Shown here one piece after another: positions 6,697 to 15,776 of a stretch of 38,143 nucleotides of DNA (positions are counted from its first letter, which is position 1; each line of letters opens with the position of its first letter). A program made the translations under genes and the position numbers. The notes under the pieces were generated by a model, which worked only from the letters and a program-made list of their open reading frames with translations, was not told where the DNA came from and did not search any database. Source of the stretch: Pseudoalteromonas sp. BSi20652 (GTDB taxonomy: Bacteria; Pseudomonadota; Gammaproteobacteria; Enterobacterales; Alteromonadaceae); the NCBI RefSeq assembly GCF_000239855.1, contig NZ_BADT01000055.1:1-38143 (forward strand), written 5' to 3'.

Positions 6697-8325
6697 TTAT
6701 TGCTTATCTTGCGCGCGTTTGGCTTTAAAGTCAGACTCGCTCGTCCACTTTGGCCAATCGCCATTGTTTGCAAGCTGTGTGGCTATATCAACAATAAGAT
6801 CTATATCTTGCTTAACGCCACCTAACGACCAATCAGCAGAGTAGTCGTCTGCTTCTTTATGGTATTTATGCGCAATGTACTCAGGATCGGTATCACCCAG
6901 GCTCATAAATAATAAACTAGGCACGCCTTGCTTAGAAAGCGAGAAATGATCAGATCTAAAAAATAAGCCATTTTGCGCTCGAGGATCCATTTTAACAACA
7001 CGGCCTTGTGATTTTGCAGCCTTTGCTAAATAGTTTTCCATTGTCGATAAATCTTTACCGTATTGTAAAATGTAGTCAGTGCCATCAAGCACGTTCATGC
7101 CATCAATATTTAATAGACCGACCATTTGTTTTGTAGGTACAACCGCACCCGATGCAAATTCTTCAGAACCAATTAATCCCGTTTCTTCTGCTGTAAAGTT
7201 AGCAAAAATAATTGAGCGTTTGAATGGTTTTTGCTTGTTTATTTTGCTCATGATGCGTGCTATTTCAAGCGTGGCTGCAGTGCCTGAAGCGTTATCTACT
7301 GCGCCGTTATAAATCTTAGGGCCAGTATCGGTTTGTTTAGTACCAAAGTGGTCCCAGTGAGCGCTAATAACAACGTATTCGTCAGGTGATTCGCTTCCTG
7401 TAATTTGTGCAACTACGTTATGCGATTTTGCATGTGATACTTCGTTTTTAAAGGCAAGGTTTGCTTTTAAGTTAAGTGGCGTCGCTTTAAAGTCATCATT
7501 TAATGCTGCTTGTTTTAAATCTTGATAGTTAAGCTTTGCGGCGTTAAACATTTGCTCAGTCGCATCAAGTGTTAGCCAGCCCATAACCGGTAATTTAGAC
7601 GCGTTTAAGTTGTTATCCATTAACGTGTATTTAGTACCTGTGTTTGAACTTTCAACTACGCCCCAAGGATATGCCGCAGGTGCTGTTTCATGAACAATAA
7701 ATACAGCCTTTGCACCTTGGCGAGCCGCTTCTTCATATTTATAAGTCCAGCGACCGTAGTAGGTCATTGCATTGCCAGTAAAAAGGGCATCGTTTTGAGT
7801 AGCAAAGCCTGGATCGTTAACTAGCACAACCACTGTTTTACCAGTTACATCAATATTTTTATAGTCATTCCAGTTATATTCTGGTGCATTAATACCGTAG
7901 CCCGCAAATACAACGTCAGAGCTTCTTACATCAATTAATGGCTGAAGTTGCTCGGTACGTGCGGTAAAGTCTTTGCCTGATTCAAAGCTCAAATCACCTA
8001 CCTTTAACTGCATATCCTGATTAGCTGTCACCATTGCCATTTTTACAGGCTGTAAGTATTTACCTTTATAAGCACCGGTTAAACCCAGCGCTTCGTATTG
8101 CTCGCTCAAGTAACCGACCGTTTTTACTTCACCATGAGTAAGCGGGCCTCGGCCTTCAAAGTCATCAGAGGCTAGCGTTTTAATATGCTGTTTAATATTG
8201 CTAAGGCTTACACCGGCTGTATTTTCTAATGGAGTTTTCTCGCTTGCAGGCTCTGAGCAGCCAAAGAGTGCAACTAGCAAGCTTAGGCTAACGCTTTTTA
8301 TAAGAGTAGATGCCATAGTTTTCAT
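6697..8325 (-). CDS. M28-family zinc metallopeptidase, lipoprotein
   Basis: This 542-aa protein has a lipoprotein signal with lipobox LFGC (C23). An inserted protease-associated-type domain occupies about residues 130-260, and the M28 catalytic domain about 300-520. Expected zinc ligands and catalytic residues are visible: H323 and D325 in SAHWDHFG, D344 in NGAVDNASG, E380-E381 in TAEETG, D408 in NIDGMN, and H460 in FRSDHFSL. This set indicates an aminopeptidase-type enzyme with two zinc ions, probably tethered to the outer membrane and acting on extracellular or periplasmic peptides. It is transcribed alone, toward the shared terminator at 6644-6670. Confidence 0.92.
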   Translation of the reverse strand: MKTMASTLIKSVSLSLLVALFGCSEPASEKTPLENTAGVSLSNIKQHIKTLASDDFEGRGPLTHGEVKTVGYLSEQYEALGLTGAYKGKYLQPVKMAMVTANQDMQLKVGDLSFESGKDFTARTEQLQPLIDVRSSDVVFAGYGINAPEYNWNDYKNIDVTGKTVVVLVNDPGFATQNDALFTGNAMTYYGRWTYKYEEAARQGAKAVFIVHETAPAAYPWGVVESSNTGTKYTLMDNNLNASKLPVMGWLTLDATEQMFNAAKLNYQDLKQAALNDDFKATPLNLKANLAFKNEVSHAKSHNVVAQITGSESPDEYVVISAHWDHFGTKQTDTGPKIYNGAVDNASGTAATLEIARIMSKINKQKPFKRSIIFANFTAEETGLIGSEEFASGAVVPTKQMVGLLNIDGMNVLDGTDYILQYGKDLSTMENYLAKAAKSQGRVVKMDPRAQNGLFFRSDHFSLSKQGVPSLLFMSLGDTDPEYIAHKYHKEADDYSADWSLGGVKQDIDLIVDIATQLANNGDWPKWTSESDFKAKRAQDKQ

Positions 8326-8429
8326 ATTGTTATTTTATTAGGCTTTCAATATAAAGGAAGCACCGCAGCGATGTCGAATTTTTATAGAGAACTTTTCATT
8401 CAATTGCAGATTAATTAACAGCCCTTAGT

Positions 8430-8455
8430 AAAAAACCAGCGTAAGCTGGTTTTTT
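8430..8455 (-). terminator. terminator downstream of the RRM gene
   Basis: AAAAAACCAGC (8430-8440), a GTAA loop and GCTGGTTTTTT (8445-8455) form a perfect 11-bp stem with T tracts on both strands. It lies 23 bp past the stop codon of the minus-strand RRM gene and before the peptidase promoter region. Confidence 0.88.
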
Positions 8456-8478
8456 AACTTTAAGTAATAAATAATTAC

Positions 8479-8718
8479 TTAAGCATCCGCTAATTTCACG
8501 CGGATCTTACTTTTATCAACAGTAGATTGGTTAAGTGCAGTAATTGCGCTTTTACTTTCTATGTCGTTTGGCATTTCTACAAAGGCAAAACCTTTAGATT
8601 GGCCAGTCTCTTTATCAAGTACCAAGTTACAGGTAGTCACTTTACCGTGCTCTGCAAATAAAGTACGAAGCTCATGCTCAGTGGTAGCACGAGACAAGTT
8701 ACGAACTAATAGTTTCAT
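8479..8718 (-). CDS. single-RRM RNA-binding protein
   Basis: The 79-aa protein is essentially one RNA recognition motif. The RNP2-type strand is LLVRNL (residues 3-8) and RNP1 is KGFAFVEM (about 42-49). Spacing and length fit the short bacterial RRM proteins known in cyanobacteria and some proteobacteria, where several are cold-induced. It has no glycine-rich tail. It is monocistronic, with its own terminator downstream. RNA binding is a family property; targets and regulation are unknown. Confidence 0.92.
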   Translation of the reverse strand: MKLLVRNLSRATTEHELRTLFAEHGKVTTCNLVLDKETGQSKGFAFVEMPNDIESKSAITALNQSTVDKSKIRVKLADA

Positions 8719-8877
8719 AATGAACCTAAATAATTATGTCAGTATTAATTATCTCAAGTAACTCAGGTTTAACCTAATTTTATTTTAAAACAAATATAAA
8801 TAAACACTCTATAGAAATAATTATTTGTATCACTATGAAAATAATAGATTTTATAATTAAATTTGAAATATCAGTAA

Positions 8878-8932
8878 ATTGGTAATATTAATTGGTAATT
8901 GAATTGTGGTTATTTGCACAATTAATTGGTAA
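8878..8932 (+). repeat. three direct ATTGGTAA repeats upstream of the VCBS lipoprotein gene
   Basis: ATTGGTAA occurs at 8878-8885, 8891-8898 and 8925-8932. The first two are 13 bp apart and the third 34 bp further on. They lie 40-95 bp upstream of the likely ATG (8974) of the lyase-like lipoprotein and could be a regulator binding array. In such AT-rich sequence, chance recurrence remains possible. Confidence 0.45.
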
Positions 8933-8973
8933 ATTTGTATTTTATTAACTTACTATTAACCATAGAACTAACA

Positions 8974-10260
8974 ATGTCTAAATATAATCTTAAACTGTGT
9001 AATGTAATTACAACCGCACTTCTATCTTGTTTAGTTGTTGGTTGTGGCAGCTCTGGCTCTGATTCTGCGGTGCAAAATAATGAAGCGATTACTTCACAAA
9101 CTCCTGCAATAATTGGTGGTAATAGCCGAGGCGAAGTTATTAGTGATAATAATGATGCAATAACAGGCTCGTTAACTATTACTGATCAACAATCCGGTGA
9201 GGCTGCTTTTGTAGCGCAAGAAAATCGCGCTACAAGCTATGGTTTTTTTAGCTTAAATGCTGGTGGAGATTGGTCATACACATTTGATGATTTAAACGCT
9301 TCAATAACATCTTTAAGTGAAGGTGAAACACTGCAAGACACAATAACAGTAAACTCTGTAGATGGTACTGGCGCACAAATTATCATAACAATTGTTGGTG
9401 CACCAATAGCTCAAGCTGATGACTTTGAGAAAATATCACAGGTTTTATTGCAATCAGATGGTGTAGATTCTGCGCTTGACGCATATACACTTATTGAAAA
9501 TGCATTCGGCGAAGGGGCAATTGAAGCTCCAGACTTATACGCTGGCAATCATGAAAGTGTTGTTCATATTATTGAAGATACCGATACGATAATTGGTAAC
9601 CATTTTGTGTTTTTAGCCCATCGAGATGATGATCAAGATAAAGACAAAGGTGTGAGTGACAGGCAACGTAACGAAATAAAAACCTACGATAAATCACCAC
9701 AAGAAACGCTGGCTTTTGAGGGCGAGACATTTCAATACAGCTGGAAATTTAAAGTAAGTAGCGAGCTTGAGCTTACGAGTAAGTTTAGCCATTTTTTTCA
9801 AATAAAAGCCCGAAATGATAGCAACGACAACACCAATGGCAACGATGATCAGCCTATTATTACGCTCTCGGGTGCGCAAAAAAATAGTACAGGTAATCAA
9901 CTACAGGTTCGATATAGCGTAGGGTTTGATGAAAACGGTAACAGCACGGGTCTTGATAAAAACTTAATTGAAACCGACTGGTCTTTAATTACAGATGAAT
10001 GGGTCGAGGTATTTGTACAAGCTACATTTAGTGAAAGTGGTAAGCTTGATATGACATTAACGCGCTTAAGCGACAACGCAGAGATATTTAATATAAGCGA
10101 GCAAAACATAGATATGTGGCGCGGCTTTAATGATGATGATTTTGCTCGTCCTAAGTGGGGAATATACCGCTCAATTGTTGAAACCGACAGTCTTCGAGTT
10201 GATGAAGAACGTGTTAGGTTTGCTGATTTTTCTATCACAAAAGGTAAGTTAGCGCAGTAA
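8974..10260 (+). CDS. VCBS-repeat lipoprotein with polysaccharide-lyase-like domain
   Basis: The frame is open from a TTG at 8926, but the ATG at 8974 gives a proper lipoprotein signal (lipobox LVVGC, C24) and is preferred; the product is 428 aa. Residues about 47-142 form one VCBS-type repeat (GSLTITD, YGFFSLNAGGDWSYTF, LSEGETLQDT). Residues about 185-425 look like a concanavalin-fold polysaccharide lyase of the heparin-lyase/PL20 type: RQRNEIKTYDKSP, FSHFFQIKA, RPKWGIYRS and VRFADFSI. A surface-attached enzyme or binder for acidic polysaccharide is likely. The exact lyase family and substrate are not certain. No other polysaccharide-utilisation genes are adjacent. A strong terminator follows. 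Confidence 0.72.
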   Translation: MSKYNLKLCNVITTALLSCLVVGCGSSGSDSAVQNNEAITSQTPAIIGGNSRGEVISDNNDAITGSLTITDQQSGEAAFVAQENRATSYGFFSLNAGGDWSYTFDDLNASITSLSEGETLQDTITVNSVDGTGAQIIITIVGAPIAQADDFEKISQVLLQSDGVDSALDAYTLIENAFGEGAIEAPDLYAGNHESVVHIIEDTDTIIGNHFVFLAHRDDDQDKDKGVSDRQRNEIKTYDKSPQETLAFEGETFQYSWKFKVSSELELTSKFSHFFQIKARNDSNDNTNGNDDQPIITLSGAQKNSTGNQLQVRYSVGFDENGNSTGLDKNLIETDWSLITDEWVEVFVQATFSESGKLDMTLTRLSDNAEIFNISEQNIDMWRGFNDDDFARPKWGIYRSIVETDSLRVDEERVRFADFSITKGKLAQ

Positions 10261-10281
10261 GCTATTTTATCAATTAGCATG

Positions 10282-10322
10282 AAAAAGCCGTTAATGATTA
10301 TGCATCATTAACGGCTTTTTTT
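10282..10322. terminator. bidirectional terminator between the VCBS gene and lipA
   Basis: AAAAAGCCGTTAATGAT (10282-10298) pairs perfectly over 17 bp with 10304-10320 around the loop TATGC, and T runs follow on both strands. It serves the plus-strand lipoprotein gene and the minus-strand lipA, which ends at 10341. Confidence 0.93.
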
Positions 10323-10340
10323 ATTCTTTGAGAAAAGTGA

Positions 10341-11306
10341 TTACTTCACTTCTTTACCCGCTGCTTGTTGATCAGCATGGTAGCTTGAGCGTACAAACGG
10401 GCCAGAAGCCGCGTGAGTAAAGCCAATTTCGTCTGCATACGCTTTTAAGCCGTCAAACTCTACTGGTGGCACGTAGCGCTTAACCGGTAAGTGATGCTTA
10501 GAAGGTTGTAGGTATTGGCCTACTGTTAGCATGTCAACGTTGTGTGCACGTAAATCGCGAAGCACTTCTTCAATTTCGCTAATTTCTTCACCTAAACCTA
10601 CCATTAAGCCTGATTTAGTTTTAACTTCTGGGTGAGCTTCTTTAAAGCGGCGAAGTAATTCTAATGACCATTTGTAGTCAGCACCTGGGCGAGCTAGTTT
10701 GTACAAACGTGGCGCAGTTTCAAGATTGTGGTTAAACACATCCGGTGGCGTCTCGATTAATATCTCTAGTGCGCGGTCCATACGACCACGAAAATCAGGT
10801 ACTAAAATTTCGATAGTAATAGTCGGGTTGTGCTTACGGATTTCGCGAATACAGTCAGCAAAATGTTGAGCACCACCATCACGTAAATCATCACGGTCAA
10901 CCGAGGTGATTACAACGTAGCTTAGCTTCATATCTTTAATAGTAAGTGCTAGCTTTTCAGGCTCAGTGGCATCAGGTTTTAATGGGCGACCATGAGCAAC
11001 ATCACAAAATGGACAACGACGAGTACAAATAGCACCTAAAATCATAAAGGTAGCTGTACCGTGGTTAAAACATTCTGATAGGTTAGGGCACGAAGCCTCC
11101 TCACATACCGAATGTAAGCCATGCTTACGTAGCGCTTTTTTAATGCCGTCAATGCGTTCGGTTGATTTAGGTAAGCGAATTTTTAACCATTCTGGCTTAC
11201 GCAACATTTCAGTTTTTTCTGTGGGTAAAACTTTTACTGGTATCAACGCCATTTTTTCTGCGTCGCGTAGTTTTACACCTGGTTCCATTTTGACTGGTTT
11301 ATTCAT
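10341..11306 (-). CDS. lipA: lipoyl synthase
   Basis: The 321-aa radical-SAM enzyme inserts two sulfur atoms into octanoyl groups on lipoyl domains. The auxiliary cluster cysteines C68, C73 and C79 lie in [12 protein letters not shown]. The radical-SAM triad C94, C98 and C101 lies in CTRRCPFC. The C-terminal VRSSYHAD segment contains the conserved serine that ligates the auxiliary cluster. It overlaps lipB by 4 bp (ATGA), so the two lipoylation steps are translationally coupled. Length and motifs are normal. Confidence 0.98.
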   Translation of the reverse strand: MNKPVKMEPGVKLRDAEKMALIPVKVLPTEKTEMLRKPEWLKIRLPKSTERIDGIKKALRKHGLHSVCEEASCPNLSECFNHGTATFMILGAICTRRCPFCDVAHGRPLKPDATEPEKLALTIKDMKLSYVVITSVDRDDLRDGGAQHFADCIREIRKHNPTITIEILVPDFRGRMDRALEILIETPPDVFNHNLETAPRLYKLARPGADYKWSLELLRRFKEAHPEVKTKSGLMVGLGEEISEIEEVLRDLRAHNVDMLTVGQYLQPSKHHLPVKRYVPPVEFDGLKAYADEIGFTHAASGPFVRSSYHADQQAAGKEVK

Positions 11307-11968
11307 TCGTTTTCAAACCCTTCAGTATGCTTAACCTGTGTTGCATTAAGCTTCTTGATCATGTGTTTCACCAATCCTTTACCCGCACTTTCTAGGTTTT
11401 GAGGACCCTCTAATTCTTTAGTTTGCACCATATTCATGCCCGCATAACCACATGGGTTAATGCGTAAAAATGGACTTAGGTCCATGTTAACATTTAATGC
11501 TAAGCCATGAAACGAGCAACCACGACGAACCCTTAAACCAAGGGATGCAATTTTACTGTCGTTAACGTAAACACCGGGTGCATCAGCTTTAGCATAAGCT
11601 TCAATACCATACTCGGCGAGTGATTCAATAATGCACTCTTCAAGCCATGTAACCAGTTCACGTACACCAATTTTTAAACGACGTAGATTAAATAATACAT
11701 ACATCATTTGCTGGCCAGGGCCGTGGTAAGTTACTTGCCCGCCACGGTCAACTTTAATCACCTCAATGTCGCCAGGAGCCAGTAAGTGTTCGTCCTTACC
11801 AGCTTGACCTTGGGTGAATACACTCTCGTGCTCTACAAGCCAAATTTCATCTGGCGTATTTTCATCACGGGTGTCGGTAAAGTCCTGCATTTTTTGCCAA
11901 ATTGGCATATAACGCTGACGACCCAGTTGGCGTACGATCAAAGTGTTTTCGTTCACAACAAATCTCAA
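11303..11968 (-). CDS. lipB: octanoyl-ACP:protein octanoyltransferase
   Basis: The 221-aa enzyme transfers octanoate from acyl carrier protein to lipoyl domains. LipA then adds the sulfurs. [12 protein letters not shown], the catalytic K139 (DSKIASLG) and C173 (RINPCGYAG) are present. The start appears to be a TTG at 11966-11968, because a TAG stop sits immediately upstream in frame; a GTG at residue 5 is an alternative. The gene is 7 bp from ybeD and overlaps lipA by 4 bp. Confidence 0.97.
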   Translation of the reverse strand: MRFVVNENTLIVRQLGRQRYMPIWQKMQDFTDTRDENTPDEIWLVEHESVFTQGQAGKDEHLLAPGDIEVIKVDRGGQVTYHGPGQQMMYVLFNLRRLKIGVRELVTWLEECIIESLAEYGIEAYAKADAPGVYVNDSKIASLGLRVRRGCSFHGLALNVNMDLSPFLRINPCGYAGMNMVQTKELEGPQNLESAGKGLVKHMIKKLNATQVKHTEGFENE

Positions 11969-11975
11969 CTATGGC

Positions 11976-12254
11976 TTAAAGCATGTGGCGTACGTCATCA
12001 ATATTGCTGATCACGTTGTAAATTTCTTCAATGTGTTTGCCACTAGTAACTGTTGCTACAAGGCTTACTGACTCGTAATTACCTTTGCTGCTTGGTTTTA
12101 CTTTAGGGGCGTAATCGCCAGGTGCTATTGGTTGTAACTTAGCTAAAATTTGATCAGTTAAGTTTACATTAGCTAAACCCATTATTCTGAATGTAAATGG
12201 GCAAGGGTACTCTAGGTACTCATCAAATTTAGTATCTTTAACAGGTTGAACCAC
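11976..12254 (-). CDS. ybeD: DUF493 / YbeD family protein
   Basis: The 92-aa protein shows the YbeD features [12 protein letters not shown] near the N-terminus, [10 protein letters not shown] in the middle and an IDDVRHML tail. It is an ACT-like small alpha/beta protein of uncertain role. Its conserved place between dacA and lipB has led to the suggestion of a role in lipoate metabolism. It is the first gene of the ybeD-lipB-lipA set, separated from dacA by about 175 bp that include the dacA terminator. Confidence 0.93.
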   Translation of the reverse strand: MVQPVKDTKFDEYLEYPCPFTFRIMGLANVNLTDQILAKLQPIAPGDYAPKVKPSSKGNYESVSLVATVTSGKHIEEIYNVISNIDDVRHML

Positions 12255-12364
12255 GACGGTGACTCCTCATACAAAAGTGTGGACTCTATGCAAGCTTGAA
12301 GCTTAATACAGATAGGCAATTAGCAGTCTTGCTTATATGGGGCGCATTCTAACATTTTTCAAGC

Positions 12365-12394
12365 AAAAAAAAACGCCTCACAGTGGAGACGTTT
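12365..12394 (-). terminator. terminator downstream of dacA
   Basis: Read on the minus strand, AAACGTCTC and GAGGCGTTT form a 9-bp stem including one G-U pair, with loop CACTGT and a run of U residues after it. It lies 36-65 bp past the dacA stop and separates dacA from ybeD-lipB-lipA. Confidence 0.8.
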
Positions 12395-12429
12395 AAATTA
12401 GTTACCCTAGTTAATAGGGGAGCTATAAA

Positions 12430-13602
12430 TTACTGCATGATCTGTAAACGTAAGTAATCATAAATTTTGCTAAAGAAGCTGCCTTCTTCCACTTCTTCAA
12501 GTGTTACTAGTGGGTATTGAGCAATATCTTCGCCCTCTAGTTGTAAGAATAACGTACCTACTTTAGTACCTTTAGCAAGTGGTGCTTCAAGCGTATTATC
12601 TAGCTCAAAGTTAGCTTTAAGGTTTTTATGCTGACCACGTGGGATAGTAATCGGTGTATCTTCTAAAATACCTAAAGATACATTTTCTTTGTTACCCATC
12701 CAAATGCGTTGTTCTGCAAAGCTATCGCCTGCTTTGTAAGGAGTAATTGTTTCATAAAAACGAAAACCATAGTTAAGTAGTTTTTTACTTTCTACTTTAC
12801 GAGCACGTTCGCTGGTAGTACCCATAACAACAGCAATTAAACGCATATCGTTTTTAGTGGCTGAGGTAACTAGGCTGTAGCCAGCTTCTGATGTATGGCC
12901 AGTTTTAATACCGTCAACATCTAAGCTTTCGTCCCATAATAATGAGTTACGGTTATATTGTTTAATACCATTGTAGGTATATGACTTTTCTTTATAGATG
13001 GCATATTCTTCTGGTACATCACGGATAAGTGCAGCGCCGAGTGTTGCCATGTCACGTGGGGTCGTGAAGTGCTCGTTGGTATCAAGGCCGTGGCTGTTAA
13101 TAAAGTGACTGTTACTCATACCTAATTTAGCAGCGTGTGCATTCATTAGATCAGCAAAGGCGCTTTCGCTTCCAGCAATATGCTCAGCCATAGCTACACA
13201 GGCATCATTACCTGATTGAATAATGATACCGTGGTTAAGCTCATCAACACTAATTTGCTTACCTACTTCAATAAACATCTTTGAAGATTCTGGGAAGTTT
13301 TTAGCCCATGCTTTTTCGCTTACCGTTACCATATCTGTAGGGGCAATATTACCTGCGTTAATTTCAGTACCAATTACATAACTGGTCATCATTTTAGTTA
13401 AGCTTGCTGGTGCTAGCTGTGTATCAGCTTCACCTTCAGCAATTACTTTACCTGTTGTAAAGTCGACTAAAAAATAACCTTTTGCATTAACTTGAGGTGG
13501 TGCCGGAATAATTTGGGCGCTGGCTGAAAATACGGCGGCTGTACAAACTAGGCCGCATACACCTTTGAGGATTTTATGTTTAATAGATTTCATCATACTC
13601 AT
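12430..13602 (-). CDS. dacA: D-alanyl-D-alanine carboxypeptidase (PBP5 type)
   Basis: The 390-aa penicillin-binding protein trims the terminal D-Ala from peptidoglycan stem peptides in the periplasm. It has a signal peptide (about residues 1-29, ending SASA), the catalytic SLTK (S67-K70), SGN (S130-N132) and KTG (K233-G235). The C-terminal beta domain is followed by the amphipathic membrane-anchor helix (FFSKIYDYLRLQI). The start has several close ATGs (residues 1, 3 and 4); the first is used. A repeat element lies between it and rlpA, so dacA probably has its own promoter rather than depending on the mrd operon. Confidence 0.97.
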   Translation of the reverse strand: MSMMKSIKHKILKGVCGLVCTAAVFSASAQIIPAPPQVNAKGYFLVDFTTGKVIAEGEADTQLAPASLTKMMTSYVIGTEINAGNIAPTDMVTVSEKAWAKNFPESSKMFIEVGKQISVDELNHGIIIQSGNDACVAMAEHIAGSESAFADLMNAHAAKLGMSNSHFINSHGLDTNEHFTTPRDMATLGAALIRDVPEEYAIYKEKSYTYNGIKQYNRNSLLWDESLDVDGIKTGHTSEAGYSLVTSATKNDMRLIAVVMGTTSERARKVESKKLLNYGFRFYETITPYKAGDSFAEQRIWMGNKENVSLGILEDTPITIPRGQHKNLKANFELDNTLEAPLAKGTKVGTLFLQLEGEDIAQYPLVTLEEVEEGSFFSKIYDYLRLQIMQ

Positions 13603-13638
13603 TAATGGTTAAAGTTAAAGATTCGCGTTACGTCATTT

Positions 13639-13901
13639 TATACCCAAACTACTCCGAGATGCGAGCGTCGTTGGAATTAAAAACAATTTAGGCAAGGCAT
13701 TGATTGCAAATAATAGTTACTCTATTGTTCAAATCAATGACGCAGTATAAATTGTTTTTAAACTAACCCTTAGGGCGTTTTACTGGAGCTTACTCTCTGC
13801 GTTGTTACTTTTTAAAAGGGATTACCATTTCTGCAAAGTAGCGCCTAGATATTAAGCCCCAGTGCAACGCTGAATTCTGCATCCTGGGATAGTTTGGGTA
13901 T
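13639..13901. repeat. intergenic MITE-like repeat between rlpA and dacA
   Basis: The ends are inverted repeats: TATACCCAAACTA at 13639-13651 and TAGTTTGGGTAT at 13890-13901, with imperfect matching continuing inward to GATGC and GCATC. The interior folds into a long hairpin: a perfect 14-bp arm pair at 13677-13690 and 13748-13761 encloses a second imperfect stem (CATTGATT against AATCAATG). It has no coding capacity. The terminal motif resembles repeats I recall from Alteromonadales and Vibrio intergenic regions. The dacA-proximal end places a TATAAAAT sequence upstream of dacA that could act as a -10 box. Confidence 0.72.
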
Positions 13902-13950
13902 TAGTCTTACTGAGTGTAAAGCAAGAACGCGTTTTGAAATTGATTTTGTT

Positions 13951-14670
13951 TTAATTTTTTAATACTTCGTCTGCATGAGGGGTGTCTTTTATTGGCCCTA
14001 AATGCAGTCTGTAAATATCGTCTTTTTGAACGATATTTGTTGGTAATTTGTATTGCTCTCGCAATGTGCTGGCAAGCGCTTCAATATTAGCAAGTGTACT
14101 ACCTGCAGCTACCTGAATATAGGTTTGACGCGCAGTTGCGCCCGCAAGCGTAACGGCCTCTAGCTTAACCTTTGCTGTACCATGGGTGTAATAGCCAAGC
14201 TTATAAGCGGCTGCGTACGAAAGGTCAATTATTCTATCGTCATGAAATGGGCCCCGGTCGTTCACGCGAACGATTACCGACTTACCATTTGCTGTATTGG
14301 TTACTTTAACAAAGCTAGGTAACGGCAGCGTTTTATGCGCTGCAGTCATGGCAAACATATCGTAGGTTTCACCATTTGAAGTGTGGTAACCATGAAATTT
14401 ACGACCATACCAAGAGGCAATGCCTTCCTCACTATAACCCGTCTCATCAAGCATGGGCGAATAGCTTTTACCAAGCACAGTGTATGGGCGGCTAGCGCTA
14501 GCACTTTTAGTTACTTCGGTGACTATAGCGTCTTGCATCTCAAGTGTAGTCGGGGCTCTAAGAGGTGCTGAATCATGACGCATGCTATAGCGGCTACTAG
14601 AACCGCTACTACACGCACTTAAAAGCAAAATTAAAAACGTGGTAAATATAAATTGATTAGTGTGTCGCAT
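13951..14670 (-). CDS. rlpA: RlpA-family septal ring lipoprotein
   Basis: The 239-aa lipoprotein has lipobox LLSAC (C20), a double-psi beta-barrel domain (about residues 82-170: GIASWYGRKFHG, TSNGE, VRVNDRGPFHDDRIIDLS) and a shortened C-terminal SPOR-like region (about 178-239). RlpA proteins bind denuded glycan and in some species act as lytic transglycosylases. The catalytic-type Glu (in SNGE), the RVNDRGPF segment with its Asp, and the His of KFHG are present. It overlaps the rodA stop by 1 bp, so it is translationally coupled to the elongation genes. No mltB lies between it and rodA. Confidence 0.94.
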   Translation of the reverse strand: MRHTNQFIFTTFLILLLSACSSGSSSRYSMRHDSAPLRAPTTLEMQDAIVTEVTKSASASRPYTVLGKSYSPMLDETGYSEEGIASWYGRKFHGYHTSNGETYDMFAMTAAHKTLPLPSFVKVTNTANGKSVIVRVNDRGPFHDDRIIDLSYAAAYKLGYYTHGTAKVKLEAVTLAGATARQTYIQVAAGSTLANIEALASTLREQYKLPTNIVQKDDIYRLHLGPIKDTPHADEVLKN

Positions 14671-15776
14671 TATTTTAAAAGCATCCTTTTATCTGTCGCG
14701 ATTGACATAATAATGCCAAATCCTGCCATGAGCGTTACCATTGATGTGCCGCCATAACTAATCAGTGGTAGTGGTACGCCAACAACAGGTAATAAACCCG
14801 ATACCATGCCTATGTTTACAAATACGTACACAAAAAAGGTAAGAGTGAGTGCGCCTGCGAGCAATTTACCAAATGCATCTTGTGCATTAACAGCAATGTA
14901 TAAACCACGGCCAATAATAAATAAATAGAGGCTAAGTAAAACACATACGCCAAATAAACCAAACTCTTCGCTTAACACCGAAAATATAAAGTCGGTGTGG
15001 CGTTCAGGTAAAAACTCTAGTTGTGATTGTGTACCTTGTAACCAACCTTTACCTTCAACACCACCAGAGCCTATTGCTATTTTTGACTGAATAATGTGAT
15101 ACCCCGAACCAAGCGGATCGCTCTCAGGGTCTAAAAAGGTGAGTACACGCTGCTTTTGATAATCGTGCATACCGTAGTGCCAAAATGGCCACGCAGCAAG
15201 AGTTACCATTGAGCTTAAAAAGCCAATTAATCGCCAGCTCAAACCCGATAAAAACAACACAAATATACCTGAACTTGCAATAAGTATAGCTGTACCCAAA
15301 TCGGGTTGCTCTTTAATTAATAACGTAGGGAGCATGACAATCATAAAACCAATAATCAAGTGCATTGGCCGAGGAGGTAAGTGATTGCGCCCTATGTACC
15401 ATGCAACAGTCATTGGTACTGCCAGCTTCATTAATTCAGCAGGTTGAAACCGTGTAATACCTAAATCTAACCAGCGCTGTGCGCCTTTGGAACTTACGCC
15501 AAATAAAAGTACACCCACTAGCATAAGTAAACCAATACAATAAAGTGGGATCGCTAGGCGTTTTAATGTGGCAGGTGAAAATTGGGCTAAAACAATCATA
15601 GCCACAATCGCACCACCCATACGGGTCATGTGCCTGATCATCATAGAAGACTCTTGACCGCTGGCGCTGTAAACAACCATTATGCTACCAGCCATCATTA
15701 TAAGTAATGCAATAAGTAGTGGTAGGTCTAGGTGCATACGCATCCAAATAGAACGTTTATCGTGCAAAGCGGTCAT
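14670..15776 (-). CDS. mrdB: rod-shape peptidoglycan glycosyltransferase RodA
   Basis: The 368-aa SEDS-family membrane protein has about ten membrane segments and polymerises glycan strands together with PBP2 during elongation. Family segments visible include STGQ-like GSKGAQRWLDLG, RFQPAELMKL, KEQPDLGTA, the ERHTDFIFSVLSEEFG loop and PLISYGGTSM near the C-terminus. It overlaps mrdA by 4 bp (ATGA) and rlpA by 1 bp. Confidence 0.97.
   Translation of the reverse strand: MTALHDKRSIWMRMHLDLPLLIALLIMMAGSIMVVYSASGQESSMMIRHMTRMGGAIVAMIVLAQFSPATLKRLAIPLYCIGLLMLVGVLLFGVSSKGAQRWLDLGITRFQPAELMKLAVPMTVAWYIGRNHLPPRPMHLIIGFMIVMLPTLLIKEQPDLGTAILIASSGIFVLFLSGLSWRLIGFLSSMVTLAAWPFWHYGMHDYQKQRVLTFLDPESDPLGSGYHIIQSKIAIGSGGVEGKGWLQGTQSQLEFLPERHTDFIFSVLSEEFGLFGVCVLLSLYLFIIGRGLYIAVNAQDAFGKLLAGALTLTFFVYVFVNIGMVSGLLPVVGVPLPLISYGGTSMVTLMAGFGIIMSIATDKRMLLK

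Noticed and set aside
8926-8973. TTG start for the VCBS lipoprotein gene
   Set aside because: The ATG at 8974 begins a standard lipoprotein signal. The upstream extension would put extra hydrophobic sequence in front of it and overlaps the direct repeats.
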